Below are positions 8,882 through 17,185 of a stretch of DNA of 64,000 bases, one piece after another. Each line of letters starts with the position of its first letter. Positions within the stretch are counted from its first letter, which is position 1. The position numbers and the translations under genes are program-made. Location of the stretch: positions 62,001 to 126,000 of the forward strand of contig JAEWZO010000003.1 in assembly GCA_023458415.1 (NCBI GenBank), in the 5' to 3' direction. The stretch is from Bacteroidota bacterium (lineage in GTDB: Bacteria; Bacteroidota; Bacteroidia; Flavobacteriales; Weeksellaceae). Under the pieces are notes generated by a model. The model saw only the letters and a program-made list of their open reading frames with translations. It made no database searches and was not told the DNA's origin.

Positions 8882-8909
8882 AAAAAAGAACGGGTAAATT
8901 CCGTTCTTT
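8882..8909 (-). terminator. Terminator after the START-like gene
   Basis: Stem 8885-8893 pairs with 8901-8909 around a seven-base loop. The transcript on the minus strand then runs into a U-rich stretch (complement of the A-run at 8882-8887). Confidence 0.78.
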
Positions 8910-8918
8910 AGTATTTTT

Positions 8919-9305
8919 TTAAGCTGCTCCAAGTTTAATTCGGAGGTCTTCTATCAGGTTTTCCCAGTAGAGTTGATTTTCTACTTCGCCACCTTTATCA
9001 CAAAAATCTGTTATGTTTAAAGATAGGTCATCGGTAATTTCATCAATCACGATAATCATTTCGAAGAAATTCTTTGTTCCTTCATCTTCTTCCCAACGGA
9101 AACGCACAAAACTTTCCGGCTTATATCTAATCAGTGTTGCTTTTTCGGCAGGTCCGCCTCCCCAGCTGAAATAAAAGTCGTCTCCTTTTTCCACCACTTC
9201 ATCAGCAAACCACTCCGCCAAACCTTCTGCACTTGCCATATATTCGTACAGGATTTCGGATTGGCAGTGCATAGGAAACTCGTACTGCACTTTTATTTTC
9301 GCCAT
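8919..9305 (-). CDS. START-like domain protein (SRPBCC/AHSA1 fold)
   Basis: A 128-residue protein whose pattern (FPMHCQSEILYEYMASAEGL, AEWFADEV, then strands ending in a long C-terminal helix) is that of the SRPBCC superfamily. It closely resembles the small START-like protein present in most flavobacterial genomes. Members of this fold bind hydrophobic ligands in a helix-grip cavity; no ligand can be named here. There is no signal peptide, so it is cytosolic. Monocistronic, with its own terminator at 8882-8909. Confidence 0.82.
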   Translation of the reverse strand: MAKIKVQYEFPMHCQSEILYEYMASAEGLAEWFADEVVEKGDDFYFSWGGGPAEKATLIRYKPESFVRFRWEEDEGTKNFFEMIIVIDEITDDLSLNITDFCDKGGEVENQLYWENLIEDLRIKLGAA

Positions 9306-9418
9306 ATTTTACACATTTTTAACGTGGCGCAATATATAAATTTATTATTGAAATATGCAACTGTTTCAATCAAATTGTAGATAAAAATAAGAAGCAGAAA
9401 ACAGCAAAATTTTCCGAC

Positions 9419-9512
9419 CGGAATACCCGCTTTCACTACTCGCTTTTTTGCAGGCTCCGCTGGGCTCCGCCGTCAAAAAGAGCTTAAACATACCGTTCAA
9501 TCGGGGCTAAAA
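9419..9512. repeat. Probable dispersed intergenic palindromic element
   Basis: This non-coding stretch contains ACCCGCTTTC, a CGCTTTTTTGC arm, a GC-rich centre with two GGCTCCGC copies, an opposing CAAAAAGAGC arm and CAATCGGGGCTAA. The layout resembles intergenic repeats I recall from Chryseobacterium and Flavobacterium genomes, with a CCCGCTTTCC start, a variable hairpin and a CAATCGGGGCTA end. Only one copy is in the window, so the repeat nature is recalled and not shown here. Confidence 0.5.
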
Positions 9513-9539
9513 AAAGTATAGTTTTTCCTCGATAAAGTT

Positions 9540-10718
9540 TTAGAAATCTCCATCAAGAACTTCCAGAATTATCCGGCATCCTTCACGGATTTCGTCCTCC
9601 GAAATCGTAAGTGGCGGAGAAATTCTCATATATTCGTTACGATACAGTTGCCAGAAAACGATGAGCCCTTTTTCCATACAACGTCTCGCAGCTTCCAAAG
9701 TAATTTCAGGTCTGCTCAAATTTACTGCGAGCATTAAACCTTTTCCGTTGATGTTCTTAATTCTGGGATGCACCAAAAGTTCGCGGAAGAGCTGTTCTTT
9801 CCTGTCCGTTTCATTCATTAGTCCACTGTCCAGAACTTCTTTCAGCGTTGCATAAGCTGCTGCAGCAATTAAAGGATTACCACCAAATGTTGTGATATGT
9901 CCTAATTTCGGAGAATGAGAAAGTTGTTCCATCATTTCCCGAGAACTCATAAACGCACCAATCGGAACGCCACCTCCCATTCCTTTTCCCATCACCAGAA
10001 TATCGGGAACAATTCCGTAATGTTCAAAAGCGAAAAGTTTTCCCGTGCGGCCAAAACCTGGCTGTATTTCATCAAGAATTAAAAGTGCTCCAACCTGTTC
10101 GCAGCGGGCTTTCAGTTTTTTCAGAAAATCATTTTCCGGAACGATAAATCCTGCGGCGCCCTGTACGGTTTCCATAATCACGGCTGCTGTTTTCTCGGTG
10201 ATTTTCTCCAAGTCTTTCTCATCATTAAAACCGATAAAGTTCACCATCGGAAGCAACGGACGAAATTCCCTTTTGTGAAACTCGTTACCGGAAACCGACA
10301 AAGCTCCATGCGTATTTCCGTGATAGGAATCTTTGAAAGAAATAATCTCTTCTCTTCCAGTATATCTTTTTGCCAACTTCAGACTACCGTCAATCGCTTC
10401 TGCACCACTGTTAACCAAATAAGTTACTTCCAGAGGATCCGGAGTGGATGCGGCCAGAAGTTCACACAGTTTTACGGGCATTTCCTGTGCATACTCGCCA
10501 TAAACCATGACGTGAAGATATTTGTCCGCCTGTTCTTTAATAGCGTTTACGACTTTTGGATGAGAATGTCCTAAAGTATTGGCTGAAACTCCGGCAACAA
10601 AATCAAGATATTTTTTACCGTTCTTTCCGTAAATGTAGCTGCCCTGAGCTTTTTCAACTTCGAAACCGGAAGCGAACTGTGTAGTTTGCGCCTGATATTT
10701 ATAAAACTGTTCTTTCAT
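9540..10718 (-). CDS. Class III aminotransferase (acetylornithine/aspartate aminotransferase family)
   Basis: A 392-residue fold-type I PLP enzyme. Class III landmarks are NSGAEAIDGSLKLAKRYTGR, DSYHGNTHGALS, the cofactor aspartate in LILDEIQPGFGRTG, and the Schiff-base lysine in LVMGKGMGGGVPIGAF. Length and motifs fit the acetylornithine/succinylornithine/4-aminobutyrate group. The substrate cannot be decided because no arginine or polyamine genes are adjacent. It lies 21 bases downstream of the OstA-like gene, an adjacency I recall as common in flavobacteria, and is probably the last gene of the fur-ostA-aminotransferase operon. Confidence 0.88.
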   Translation of the reverse strand: MKEQFYKYQAQTTQFASGFEVEKAQGSYIYGKNGKKYLDFVAGVSANTLGHSHPKVVNAIKEQADKYLHVMVYGEYAQEMPVKLCELLAASTPDPLEVTYLVNSGAEAIDGSLKLAKRYTGREEIISFKDSYHGNTHGALSVSGNEFHKREFRPLLPMVNFIGFNDEKDLEKITEKTAAVIMETVQGAAGFIVPENDFLKKLKARCEQVGALLILDEIQPGFGRTGKLFAFEHYGIVPDILVMGKGMGGGVPIGAFMSSREMMEQLSHSPKLGHITTFGGNPLIAAAAYATLKEVLDSGLMNETDRKEQLFRELLVHPRIKNINGKGLMLAVNLSRPEITLEAARRCMEKGLIVFWQLYRNEYMRISPPLTISEDEIREGCRIILEVLDGDF

Positions 10719-10739
10719 TTTGAGTAAAGTTTAACGGTG

Positions 10740-12470
10740 CTATTTGCGGACGCGTTTTGGCTTCTTGGCCTCTTCCGCTGCTTTGGCTTCTTCAATTCTT
10801 CGTTGAGCCTCGTTGTAAAGCGCATCATCCGATTCGTAGGTTATTTCTTCGTAATTAGGTGAATCGAGGAAAATATCTGTCCACTTCCGGAGCCTGTCTT
10901 TGGTGTTCCAATTAAAATCCGGAAAGAATCGTTGCTCGCGAGAAATCATGCTCATCGGAAAAATATCAGAATTGGCTCCGACACTGCACGAAATAATATC
11001 TACAGTATTGTCGGTAAATTCTGCTTCGATAATTCCACAAGTTGAAAGTACCACTCCAATTCTTTCGGTTTCGCGTGTTCTTTCATCCTGATCATCGGCA
11101 TAGGTGATTGCCTGTGCATTTCCGATGACTTTAGCCAACTTTATTTCGTTGTTTTCGTAATATACCGTCATTAACTGACCTTTAACCTGATTGAACTCAT
11201 CTTTAAGGTTTAATGAGTCTGCTTTGCTGATGGCGAATGCATTTCCTACAACTTTCAATGAATCGATATATTCATTTTGGGTATCAAAATATGCCTCAAT
11301 TTTATCGCCTGAAACCTGCTTTTCGCCACTCCAAGCAAATGGACTGCCATGAAGATGCATAATGCCATCGGTTTCGTTAAAACTCAGGGAATCGGCGCGC
11401 ACCTGAATATTAGTTTTGAACATCCTGGCTTTTCGATAAGCTCGCAGAAAACTTTTCTTAACCATTGTAGAATCTGCTTTCTGATACGCCAAAATGCGCT
11501 GCGCCGAAAAATACATTGAATCTTTTTCCAGAATTTTCACTGCGTAAGGTCTTTCAGTAATCATCGCTGAATCCTTCTTTTCAAAAATTTCTCCGTATCC
11601 TCCTTTAATGTACCGGTTTTCTTGTGGATCGTCCAACGTAACATTTCCACGGGCAGTCCCAAATCCGGAAATCTGGTTGAAATACATATCGTCACCCGAC
11701 AGAATCTTGTTGTTATAATAGATTTTAGAATTCTTTTTCAGATACACTTCTTTGGTATTCATATTATAACTACCGCGTTCTGTGTATACCCGATTAGCCG
11801 GATTATCCTTATTGGTTATGGTTGTAGGCCCAAAAAAATCTGCTGTATTGGTATTCTGATTCTGTTTGATATTGACGCCTTCAACAATATACTGCGGATT
11901 ATCGATTTTTACATTTCCGGTAAAATCAATCATTCTTGTATTCAAATCGTATGTTGCTGATCTGGTGTACATAATGTTGGAGGCATCAGAAATAGTTCCA
12001 CCGGTATTGAAATAGGCCTTGTTGGAAAGACGGTCGTAATACAGGGTTTCCGTTTCAATTTTCTGCCGCGGATCGGTTAAAACCACATTTTTTCTAGCGA
12101 TTCCTTTTTGGGTATTTCCATCGTACTCCATTTCTCCAGCAGTAATTACGGAGCCGTCTGCATTCTGAAGTTTAACATTACCGATCGCTTTTACAAAGTT
12201 CTGGTCCTGATAAAGAATTACCTCATCGGCAGAAAGTAGTGATCCCTGATGTGAGAACTGAACGTTGCCCGAAAAAAAAGGATTGCCGCCGTATCGGTCC
12301 GGAGTTTTTTGAAAGAAATCGGAGTGAATAAGTTTTACTTTTTCGCCCGGTTGCTGATTCTGAGGCGTGTTGAAAAAAGGATCCTTCACAGCCGGAGTTG
12401 TTGGCTGCGTAACAATTTGCGCAAAAGCAAAAGTTCCTGCAAGCAGAAAAAGGACGAAAAATTTCTTCAT
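10740..12470 (-). CDS. OstA-like protein (LptA/LptD N-terminal-type LPS transport protein)
   Basis: The 576-residue protein starts with a signal peptide (MKKFFVLFLLAGTFAFAQ). Many repeated beta-strand units follow, with phrases such as GNVKLQNADGSVITAGEMEY, GNVKIDNPQYIVEGVNIKQN and GNVTLDDPQENRYIKGGYGE, which are OstA/LptA beta-jellyroll repeats. In Bacteroidota such proteins are thought to form the periplasmic bridge carrying LPS to the outer membrane. The C-terminus is a charged, possibly coiled segment (EAQRRIEEAKAAEEAKKPKR). Its ATG overlaps the upstream fur stop by one base (TAATG), so the two are translationally coupled. Confidence 0.87.
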   Translation of the reverse strand: MKKFFVLFLLAGTFAFAQIVTQPTTPAVKDPFFNTPQNQQPGEKVKLIHSDFFQKTPDRYGGNPFFSGNVQFSHQGSLLSADEVILYQDQNFVKAIGNVKLQNADGSVITAGEMEYDGNTQKGIARKNVVLTDPRQKIETETLYYDRLSNKAYFNTGGTISDASNIMYTRSATYDLNTRMIDFTGNVKIDNPQYIVEGVNIKQNQNTNTADFFGPTTITNKDNPANRVYTERGSYNMNTKEVYLKKNSKIYYNNKILSGDDMYFNQISGFGTARGNVTLDDPQENRYIKGGYGEIFEKKDSAMITERPYAVKILEKDSMYFSAQRILAYQKADSTMVKKSFLRAYRKARMFKTNIQVRADSLSFNETDGIMHLHGSPFAWSGEKQVSGDKIEAYFDTQNEYIDSLKVVGNAFAISKADSLNLKDEFNQVKGQLMTVYYENNEIKLAKVIGNAQAITYADDQDERTRETERIGVVLSTCGIIEAEFTDNTVDIISCSVGANSDIFPMSMISREQRFFPDFNWNTKDRLRKWTDIFLDSPNYEEITYESDDALYNEAQRRIEEAKAAEEAKKPKRVRK

Positions 12471-12943
12471 TAATTCTTCTTGGTTCCGTAGAAGTAAAGT
12501 GAATGCGAATCAATATTTACGCCAAAAGCGTCTTCTATTGCTTCCTTAATTCCCTGAATTCTAGGATCACAAAACTCGATAATTTCCTCGATTTCCTTGT
12601 CGGAATCTTTACGGTAAATCACCAGATGATCGTGCTGCTTATCGAAATAAGATTTTTCGTAGGATGAAGAGGTAAGCGTTTTTTCCCCGAACTGATGTTT
12701 TCGGATAAGTCCCGCATCCAGAAAAATTTCGATGGTATTGTAAATAGTAGCTTTAGATACATGGTATTTTTTCTGCATCATCAACAAATAAAGATCATCA
12801 ACATTAAAATGGTGATCCAGTCCATAAATTTCTTCCAGAATGGTGTAGCGTTCCGGGGTGTTTCTAAAACCTTTTTCCTGCAGATACTGCTTCAAAACGT
12901 CTTTGATGGTACTGATGTTGAGTTCTTTCTGTTTAGCGTCCAT
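12470..12943 (-). CDS. Fur-family transcriptional repressor
   Basis: A 157-residue FUR-family regulator. The N-terminal winged helix (GFRNTPERYTILEEIYGLDH, then VSKATIYNTIEIFLDAGLI with the DNA-recognition helix) is followed by a dimerisation domain with the metal-site region (DKQHDHLVIYRKD, EFCDPRIQG). Subtype (Fur, Zur or PerR) is not certain; CxxC zinc-finger pairs typical of Fur/Zur are absent, which leaves PerR-like or divergent Fur possible. The terminal residues HSLYFYGTKKN match flavobacterial Fur homologues. A TAAATTTG box at 12960-12967 gives a very short leader. First gene of the operon with OstA. Confidence 0.88.
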   Translation of the reverse strand: MDAKQKELNISTIKDVLKQYLQEKGFRNTPERYTILEEIYGLDHHFNVDDLYLLMMQKKYHVSKATIYNTIEIFLDAGLIRKHQFGEKTLTSSSYEKSYFDKQHDHLVIYRKDSDKEIEEIIEFCDPRIQGIKEAIEDAFGVNIDSHSLYFYGTKKN

Positions 12944-12959
12944 TACAAATAATTCTTTA

Positions 12960-12967
12960 CAAATTTA
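12960..12967 (-). promoter_or_regulatory. Candidate -7 element for the fur-ostA operon
   Basis: TAAATTTG on the minus strand matches TAnnTTTG, about 17 bases before the fur ATG. The -33 position lacks a clear TTTG. Confidence 0.45.
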
Positions 12968-12994
12968 TTGAATTTTTTCTGAACGGCTACCTAC

Positions 12995-13021
12995 AAAAAA
13001 CCACTCCCGGAATAAGAGCAG
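12995..13021 (-). terminator. Possible terminator ending polysaccharide locus 1
   Basis: On the minus strand a six-pair stem with two G-U pairs (CTGCTC with GAGTGG) is followed by six T residues. It lies 27 bases beyond the rmlC stop, the last gene of the locus. Confidence 0.45.
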
Positions 13022-13047
13022 TTAATGATAATATTGTGTTGAGTCAA

Positions 13048-13593
13048 TCAGAAGTTTTTCTCTGAAAATGTAGGCTGAACCCTATCTTTTTCGGAAAGAA
13101 TAACGTCTTCCACCGGAAGTTTCCAGTCGATATCCAATTCGGGATCGTTCCATAAAACACCTCCCTCAGATTCTTTATTGTAGAAATTATCGCACTTGTA
13201 GGCAAATACAGCGGTTTCTGAAAGCACGGAAAAGCCGTGTCCGAAACCTCTCGGCACATAAAACTGCAGTTTATTCTCAGCGGAAAGTTCCACCCCGAAC
13301 CACTGTCCGAATGTTGGGGAGTCTTCACGTAAATCTACTGCCACATCAAAAACTTTACCTTCCAGACAGGACACCAGTTTTGCCTGCGCATGTTCGCCTT
13401 TCTGCAGATGCAAACCGCGCAGAACACCGTAGGAAGATTTTGAAATATTGTCCTGTACAAAATGACCGTTCATTCCCGTTAGTTCTTCAAATTTCTTCTC
13501 GTTGTACTTTTCGATAAAGTAGCCACGGGAATCTTCGAAGATAGTTGGCTCAATAATGTAACAGTCTTTTAGTGGTGTTTCTATGATTTTCAT
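13048..13593 (-). CDS. rmlC: dTDP-4-dehydrorhamnose 3,5-epimerase
   Basis: A 181-residue RmlC cupin. The catalytic histidine lies in VLRGLHLQKGEHAQAKL (H62), with EDSRGYFIEKYNE, VPRGFGHGF and the catalytic tyrosine region FAYKCDNFYN as landmarks. It converts dTDP-4-keto-6-deoxy-D-glucose to the L-lyxo intermediate on the way to dTDP-L-rhamnose. Its ATG shares one base with the stop of the preceding aminotransferase gene (TAATG). RmlA, RmlB and RmlD are absent from the window, so they must be elsewhere if dTDP-rhamnose is made. Last gene of polysaccharide locus 1. Confidence 0.94.
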   Translation of the reverse strand: MKIIETPLKDCYIIEPTIFEDSRGYFIEKYNEKKFEELTGMNGHFVQDNISKSSYGVLRGLHLQKGEHAQAKLVSCLEGKVFDVAVDLREDSPTFGQWFGVELSAENKLQFYVPRGFGHGFSVLSETAVFAYKCDNFYNKESEGGVLWNDPELDIDWKLPVEDVILSEKDRVQPTFSEKNF

Positions 13594-14729
13594 TATTCTG
13601 GTTTAATATTCAGTACTACAGTTTTTATACGCTCTCTTTCTTCATCTGTCATATTGGATCCGGACGGTAGACAAAGACCATTCGCAAACAGTTCTTCAGC
13701 CACTTTTTCTCCATAGTATAGAGCATCAGCAAAAACCGGCTGCAAATGCATTGGTTTCCATAGCGGACGCGACTCGATGTTTTCTTCAAGAAGTTTGAGG
13801 CGTAAATCTTCACGTGTAAAACCTGCACTCTGCGGATCAATTACAACTGCAGAAAGCCAGTGGTTTGAAAAGAAGTCGTCGGAAGGCTCAGAAAACACTC
13901 TTACACCTTCAAAATCCTTAAAAAGCTTAGCATAGAAATCGTGGTTTTTTCTTCTTTGAGAAATGCGATCGCTCAGCACTTCCATTTGTCCACGACCAAT
14001 CCCTGCAGCAATATTACTCATCCTATAGTTGTACCCAATGTGAGTATGTTCATAATGCGGAGCATTATCTCTTGCCTGCGTTGATAAAAAAACCGTTTTG
14101 TCCTTCTGTTCTTTGGTTCTGCAAACCAAAGCTCCTCCACCAGAAGTAGTAATAATTTTGTTACCGTTAAAACTCAAAAGAGAAAGTTCACCAAAAGTAC
14201 CGCATTTTCTGCCTTTGTATGTTGAGCCTAATGCTTCTGCTGCATCTTCAATAACAGGTATATTATATTTCTCTGCAACCTGCATAATCTCATCCATTTT
14301 TGCCGGCATGCCGTAAAGGTGAACTATAATAATAGCTTTTGGCTTTTTACCTTTCGCTTCACCCTGCACGACAGCTTCTTCCAGAGCTTTTGGACACATA
14401 TTCCAGGTTTCAGGTTCACTATCTATGAAAACAGGTTTCGCTCCTACGTAAGTTATAGGATTGGCTGAAGCTGAAAAAGTAAAACTCTGGCAAATCACTT
14501 CATCGCCGTGCTTTACTCCCAAAACGATTAATGCTAGATGCAGAGCTGCTGTTCCTGCACTTAAGGCAGCAACGTGCACGTTTTCACCCAAAAAACTTTC
14601 AAGGTCTGCCTCCAGTCCGTTTACATTTGGACCTAGAGGTGCCACCCAGTTTTCGTCAAAAGCTTCGTGAATATATTTTAGTTCGTTCCCTCCCATGTGC
14701 GGCGAGGAAAGCCAAATTTTGGAATTCAT
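13593..14729 (-). CDS. DegT/DnrJ/EryC1 aminotransferase, PglE-like
   Basis: A 378-residue PLP aminotransferase of the sugar type. The Schiff-base lysine is K191 (SFNGNKIITTSGGG), with cofactor aspartate in VIEDAAEALGS. The N-terminus SPHMGGNELKYIHEAFDENW and WVAPLGPNV are characteristic of the PglE/LegC-type UDP-4-keto-6-deoxy-GlcNAc 4-aminotransferases of bacillosamine synthesis. Its neighbours match the next steps: a PglD-like acetyltransferase and a PglC-like transferase are encoded upstream, and a PglF-type dehydratase heads the locus. Predicted product: UDP-4-amino-4,6-dideoxy-GlcNAc. Substrate is inferred from motif and context. Confidence 0.87.
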   Translation of the reverse strand: MNSKIWLSSPHMGGNELKYIHEAFDENWVAPLGPNVNGLEADLESFLGENVHVAALSAGTAALHLALIVLGVKHGDEVICQSFTFSASANPITYVGAKPVFIDSEPETWNMCPKALEEAVVQGEAKGKKPKAIIIVHLYGMPAKMDEIMQVAEKYNIPVIEDAAEALGSTYKGRKCGTFGELSLLSFNGNKIITTSGGGALVCRTKEQKDKTVFLSTQARDNAPHYEHTHIGYNYRMSNIAAGIGRGQMEVLSDRISQRRKNHDFYAKLFKDFEGVRVFSEPSDDFFSNHWLSAVVIDPQSAGFTREDLRLKLLEENIESRPLWKPMHLQPVFADALYYGEKVAEELFANGLCLPSGSNMTDEERERIKTVVLNIKPE

Positions 14730-14730
14730 A

Positions 14731-15321
14731 TCAATTTGTTTTTATTATTTTTCCGGGATTACCCACAACTGTAGCAAAATCCGGAACATCTTTAATTATC
14801 ACCGCTCCAGCTCCAATGGTAGCCCATTTACCAATTTTTACACCCTGAATGACAGATGCTCCAATACCTATATGTGAACCTTCTCCAACGGTTACATTTC
14901 CGGCAAGAGCCGCATTTGGAGAAATATGAGCAAAATCTCCTACCACACAGTCATGCTCCACAATAGCTCCTGTATTGACAATGCAGTGCTTTCCTACACG
15001 ACTACCGGGATTGATGACAGCTTTAGCCATCACAACTGTCCCTTCCCCAATCTGAGAGAACTGAGATACCGTACTATCCGGATGAATGGCAGTTTGATAA
15101 TCCAATTGAAATCTTTCGGAAATTTTTTTTCTAAACGTATTATTACCGATTGAAATAATTGCTTTATGAAAATCTACTTTTTCTGGCGCATTTTGAACTT
15201 TTACGTTGAAAAGCAAATCACATTTTGGCTGATCATCAAATATTACATCAACTGCAATACCTAAATTCACCAGAATATCCAGCACTACTTCAGCATGACC
15301 GCTTGCTCCGTAAAGTATCAT
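14731..15321 (-). CDS. NeuD/PglD-family sugar O/N-acetyltransferase
   Basis: A 196-residue protein with the two-part NeuD/PglD architecture. A short Rossmann-like N-terminal domain (MILYGASGHAEVVLDILVNL) is followed by left-handed beta-helix hexapeptide repeats (VVMAKAVINPGSRVGKHCIV, NVTVGEGSHIGIGASVIQG). The catalytic-base histidine is likely in TGAIVEHDCVVGD. It would acetylate the 4-amino group of UDP-4-amino-6-deoxy-GlcNAc to give UDP-N,N'-diacetylbacillosamine. It is one base from the aminotransferase gene and overlaps the sugar transferase gene by four bases, indicating tight co-translation. Confidence 0.87.
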   Translation of the reverse strand: MILYGASGHAEVVLDILVNLGIAVDVIFDDQPKCDLLFNVKVQNAPEKVDFHKAIISIGNNTFRKKISERFQLDYQTAIHPDSTVSQFSQIGEGTVVMAKAVINPGSRVGKHCIVNTGAIVEHDCVVGDFAHISPNAALAGNVTVGEGSHIGIGASVIQGVKIGKWATIGAGAVIIKDVPDFATVVGNPGKIIKTN

Positions 15322-15926
15322 AAACTATTTCCTTTAAATTCTTCTGATGTTGCCTGCCCTTCTTCGTTAATTCCTTCGGATATAAAAACTTTCTTCACGG
15401 TTAACAGCAGTATTTTCATATCAAGCAAAAAAGAAAGATGATCTACATACCAAACATCGTATGCAAATTTCTGTTCCCAGCTGATACTGTTTCTTCCATT
15501 TACCTGTGCCCAACCGGTAATACCGGGTTTTACTTCATTTCTTCTTCGCTGAAAATCATTATACAACTCCAGATAACTTGGTAGAAGCGGACGCGGACCT
15601 ACCAGAGACATATCGCCTTTTATAACATTCAACAGTTGCGGAATTTCATCAAGAGAAGTTTTACGCACAAACTTACCAATTTCAGTTAATCGTTGTGCAT
15701 CTGGAAGCAAATTGCCTTCACGATCGGTTCGATCGTTCATTGTCTTAAATTTTACAATACTAAAAATCTCACCGTCTTTTCCCGGGCGAAGCTGAAAGAA
15801 GAAAGGTTTGCCGCTGTTCGCAAAGAAAAGACCGACCATTACAATAAGAAATATCGGACTAAGAACTATAAAAGCGAGCGTAGCCACCAAAAAATCGAAA
15901 ATTCTTTTTAGATTCTTTCTATACAT
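15318..15926 (-). CDS. Initiating phosphosugar transferase (PglC-like)
   Basis: A 202-residue monotopic phosphoglycosyl transferase of the bacterial sugar transferase family, the small form like Campylobacter PglC (about 200 residues). It has one N-terminal membrane segment (FDFLVATLAFIVLSPIFLIV). Catalytic motifs include QLRPGKDGEIFSIVKFKTMN, the Asp-Glu pair in RKTSLDEIPQLLN, and PGITGWAQVNGRNSISWEQK. It transfers a sugar phosphate, probably diNAcBac-1-P, onto undecaprenyl phosphate at the inner membrane, starting each repeat unit. It is the only such enzyme in the window, so locus 2 may depend on it or on a gene elsewhere. Confidence 0.9.
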   Translation of the reverse strand: MYRKNLKRIFDFLVATLAFIVLSPIFLIVMVGLFFANSGKPFFFQLRPGKDGEIFSIVKFKTMNDRTDREGNLLPDAQRLTEIGKFVRKTSLDEIPQLLNVIKGDMSLVGPRPLLPSYLELYNDFQRRRNEVKPGITGWAQVNGRNSISWEQKFAYDVWYVDHLSFLLDMKILLLTVKKVFISEGINEEGQATSEEFKGNSL

Positions 15927-15960
15927 GCTGCTGTTTGACTGATTGCTACGTTTAGCATTT

Positions 15961-17169
15961 CTATCTGTGTTTCAATCTATTACTAATAATTTCATACGAA
16001 TAATCTACCGTATACTCATCTTTAAGTAATTTCCAGCACCGTTCTTTCATCGTTTGCAGAAACACTTTATCGGAATACTTTTCGACGGTTTTAATCATGG
16101 TGTCAATATCTCCCGCAATTACTTTCACCCCGCAACCTGCATTTTCGACAACATCACCAACATCGGAATTAGAATCGGTTGCTGCAATAACCGGCAATTT
16201 CATTTCGAGGTAACTCAAAAGTCTTGACGGAAAGTTAGGGATCGTAAACTTCTTGTCAAGAAAAATCAATCCAACATCGCAAGCCTGAAGAATCTCATCA
16301 AAATCGTCTTTCGGTAAATTTTTGAGCAAAGCCGCATTGGTTGGCTTATGCTTGCGAAACCAGTTTTCCATTCTGTTAAATTCAGTTCCGATACCGATAA
16401 TGAGAAAAAAAACATTGAGATTTTCCGATTTAATTATGGTTTCCAAAAGAAAATCGATGCCTTGTGGCCTACCCAAATTACCACCGTATGCAAAAACAGT
16501 TTTTCCCTCAGGAATGGAATATTTTTCTTTCAGTTCTGCAATTTTGTCCTGATTAAATTCAAACTGGTGCGGAGTAATGCTGTTAGGATTATTTTCTACT
16601 TTTTCAGCGTTGATTTCCGGATTATGTTTAAGGATATATTCTACATTCGCCTTCGACATACACCCGATAGCATCTGATATCTGGTAAAGTTCTTTTTCTT
16701 TATTTCTAAAAAAACGGTAAATAAAACTTTTCTCGGAGAACATTTTCATATCCACAGCATTCTGCGGAAAAATGTCCTTCAGAAGCAAATACGTAAGAGC
16801 CTGATCTCTTTTCTTGAGGTACTTAATAGCTTTTACAAAAGTGATTGGTGGCGTGGTATAAAGAACCAGATCAAAACGCTGATCTGTAAGATATTTCTTT
16901 ATGGCATTCACAAACTGATACTCGACAGCTACAGTGGCTAAACCTTTTTCAATAAGGTTGGCTTTCTGAAGATTAAGGGTACGAACTTTCAAAATCCTGT
17001 AATCACCAAAGTCAACCATTTCAGTCTTTTCACCCTCTCGTCTTTCGGAAGGAGTAATAATGGTTACTTTATGACCTTCTTCGGTAAATTTCCTAAGAAG
17101 ATCCTGATAAATCCCCCTTTGCTTAAGACTGTCGATTTTTACTCCCGTGAGAAAAGCTACGTTCATCAA
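15961..17169 (-). CDS. Glycosyltransferase family 4, WbuB-like
   Basis: A 402-residue GT-B enzyme. The N-terminal acceptor domain begins MNVAFLTGVKIDSLKQRGIY. The C-terminal nucleotide domain carries KTVFAYGGNLGRPQGIDFLL and the donor-binding E in SYLEMKLPVIAATDSNSDVG. LKDIFPQNAVDMKMFSEKS near residue 150 is typical of the WbuB/WcaI-type GTs that accompany CapE-F-G (FnlABC) genes. It may therefore add L-FucNAc to the lipid-linked first sugar. The donor assignment is inference from neighbourhood. It lies 16 bases after the CapG gene. Confidence 0.85.
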   Translation of the reverse strand: MMNVAFLTGVKIDSLKQRGIYQDLLRKFTEEGHKVTIITPSERREGEKTEMVDFGDYRILKVRTLNLQKANLIEKGLATVAVEYQFVNAIKKYLTDQRFDLVLYTTPPITFVKAIKYLKKRDQALTYLLLKDIFPQNAVDMKMFSEKSFIYRFFRNKEKELYQISDAIGCMSKANVEYILKHNPEINAEKVENNPNSITPHQFEFNQDKIAELKEKYSIPEGKTVFAYGGNLGRPQGIDFLLETIIKSENLNVFFLIIGIGTEFNRMENWFRKHKPTNAALLKNLPKDDFDEILQACDVGLIFLDKKFTIPNFPSRLLSYLEMKLPVIAATDSNSDVGDVVENAGCGVKVIAGDIDTMIKTVEKYSDKVFLQTMKERCWKLLKDEYTVDYSYEIISNRLKHR

Positions 17170-17185
17170 ATAAATATATGCAATA

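Noticed and set aside
9306..9418. A small gene between the START-like gene and the repeat element
   Set aside because: AT-rich, with stops in all frames and no promoter-start pairing.
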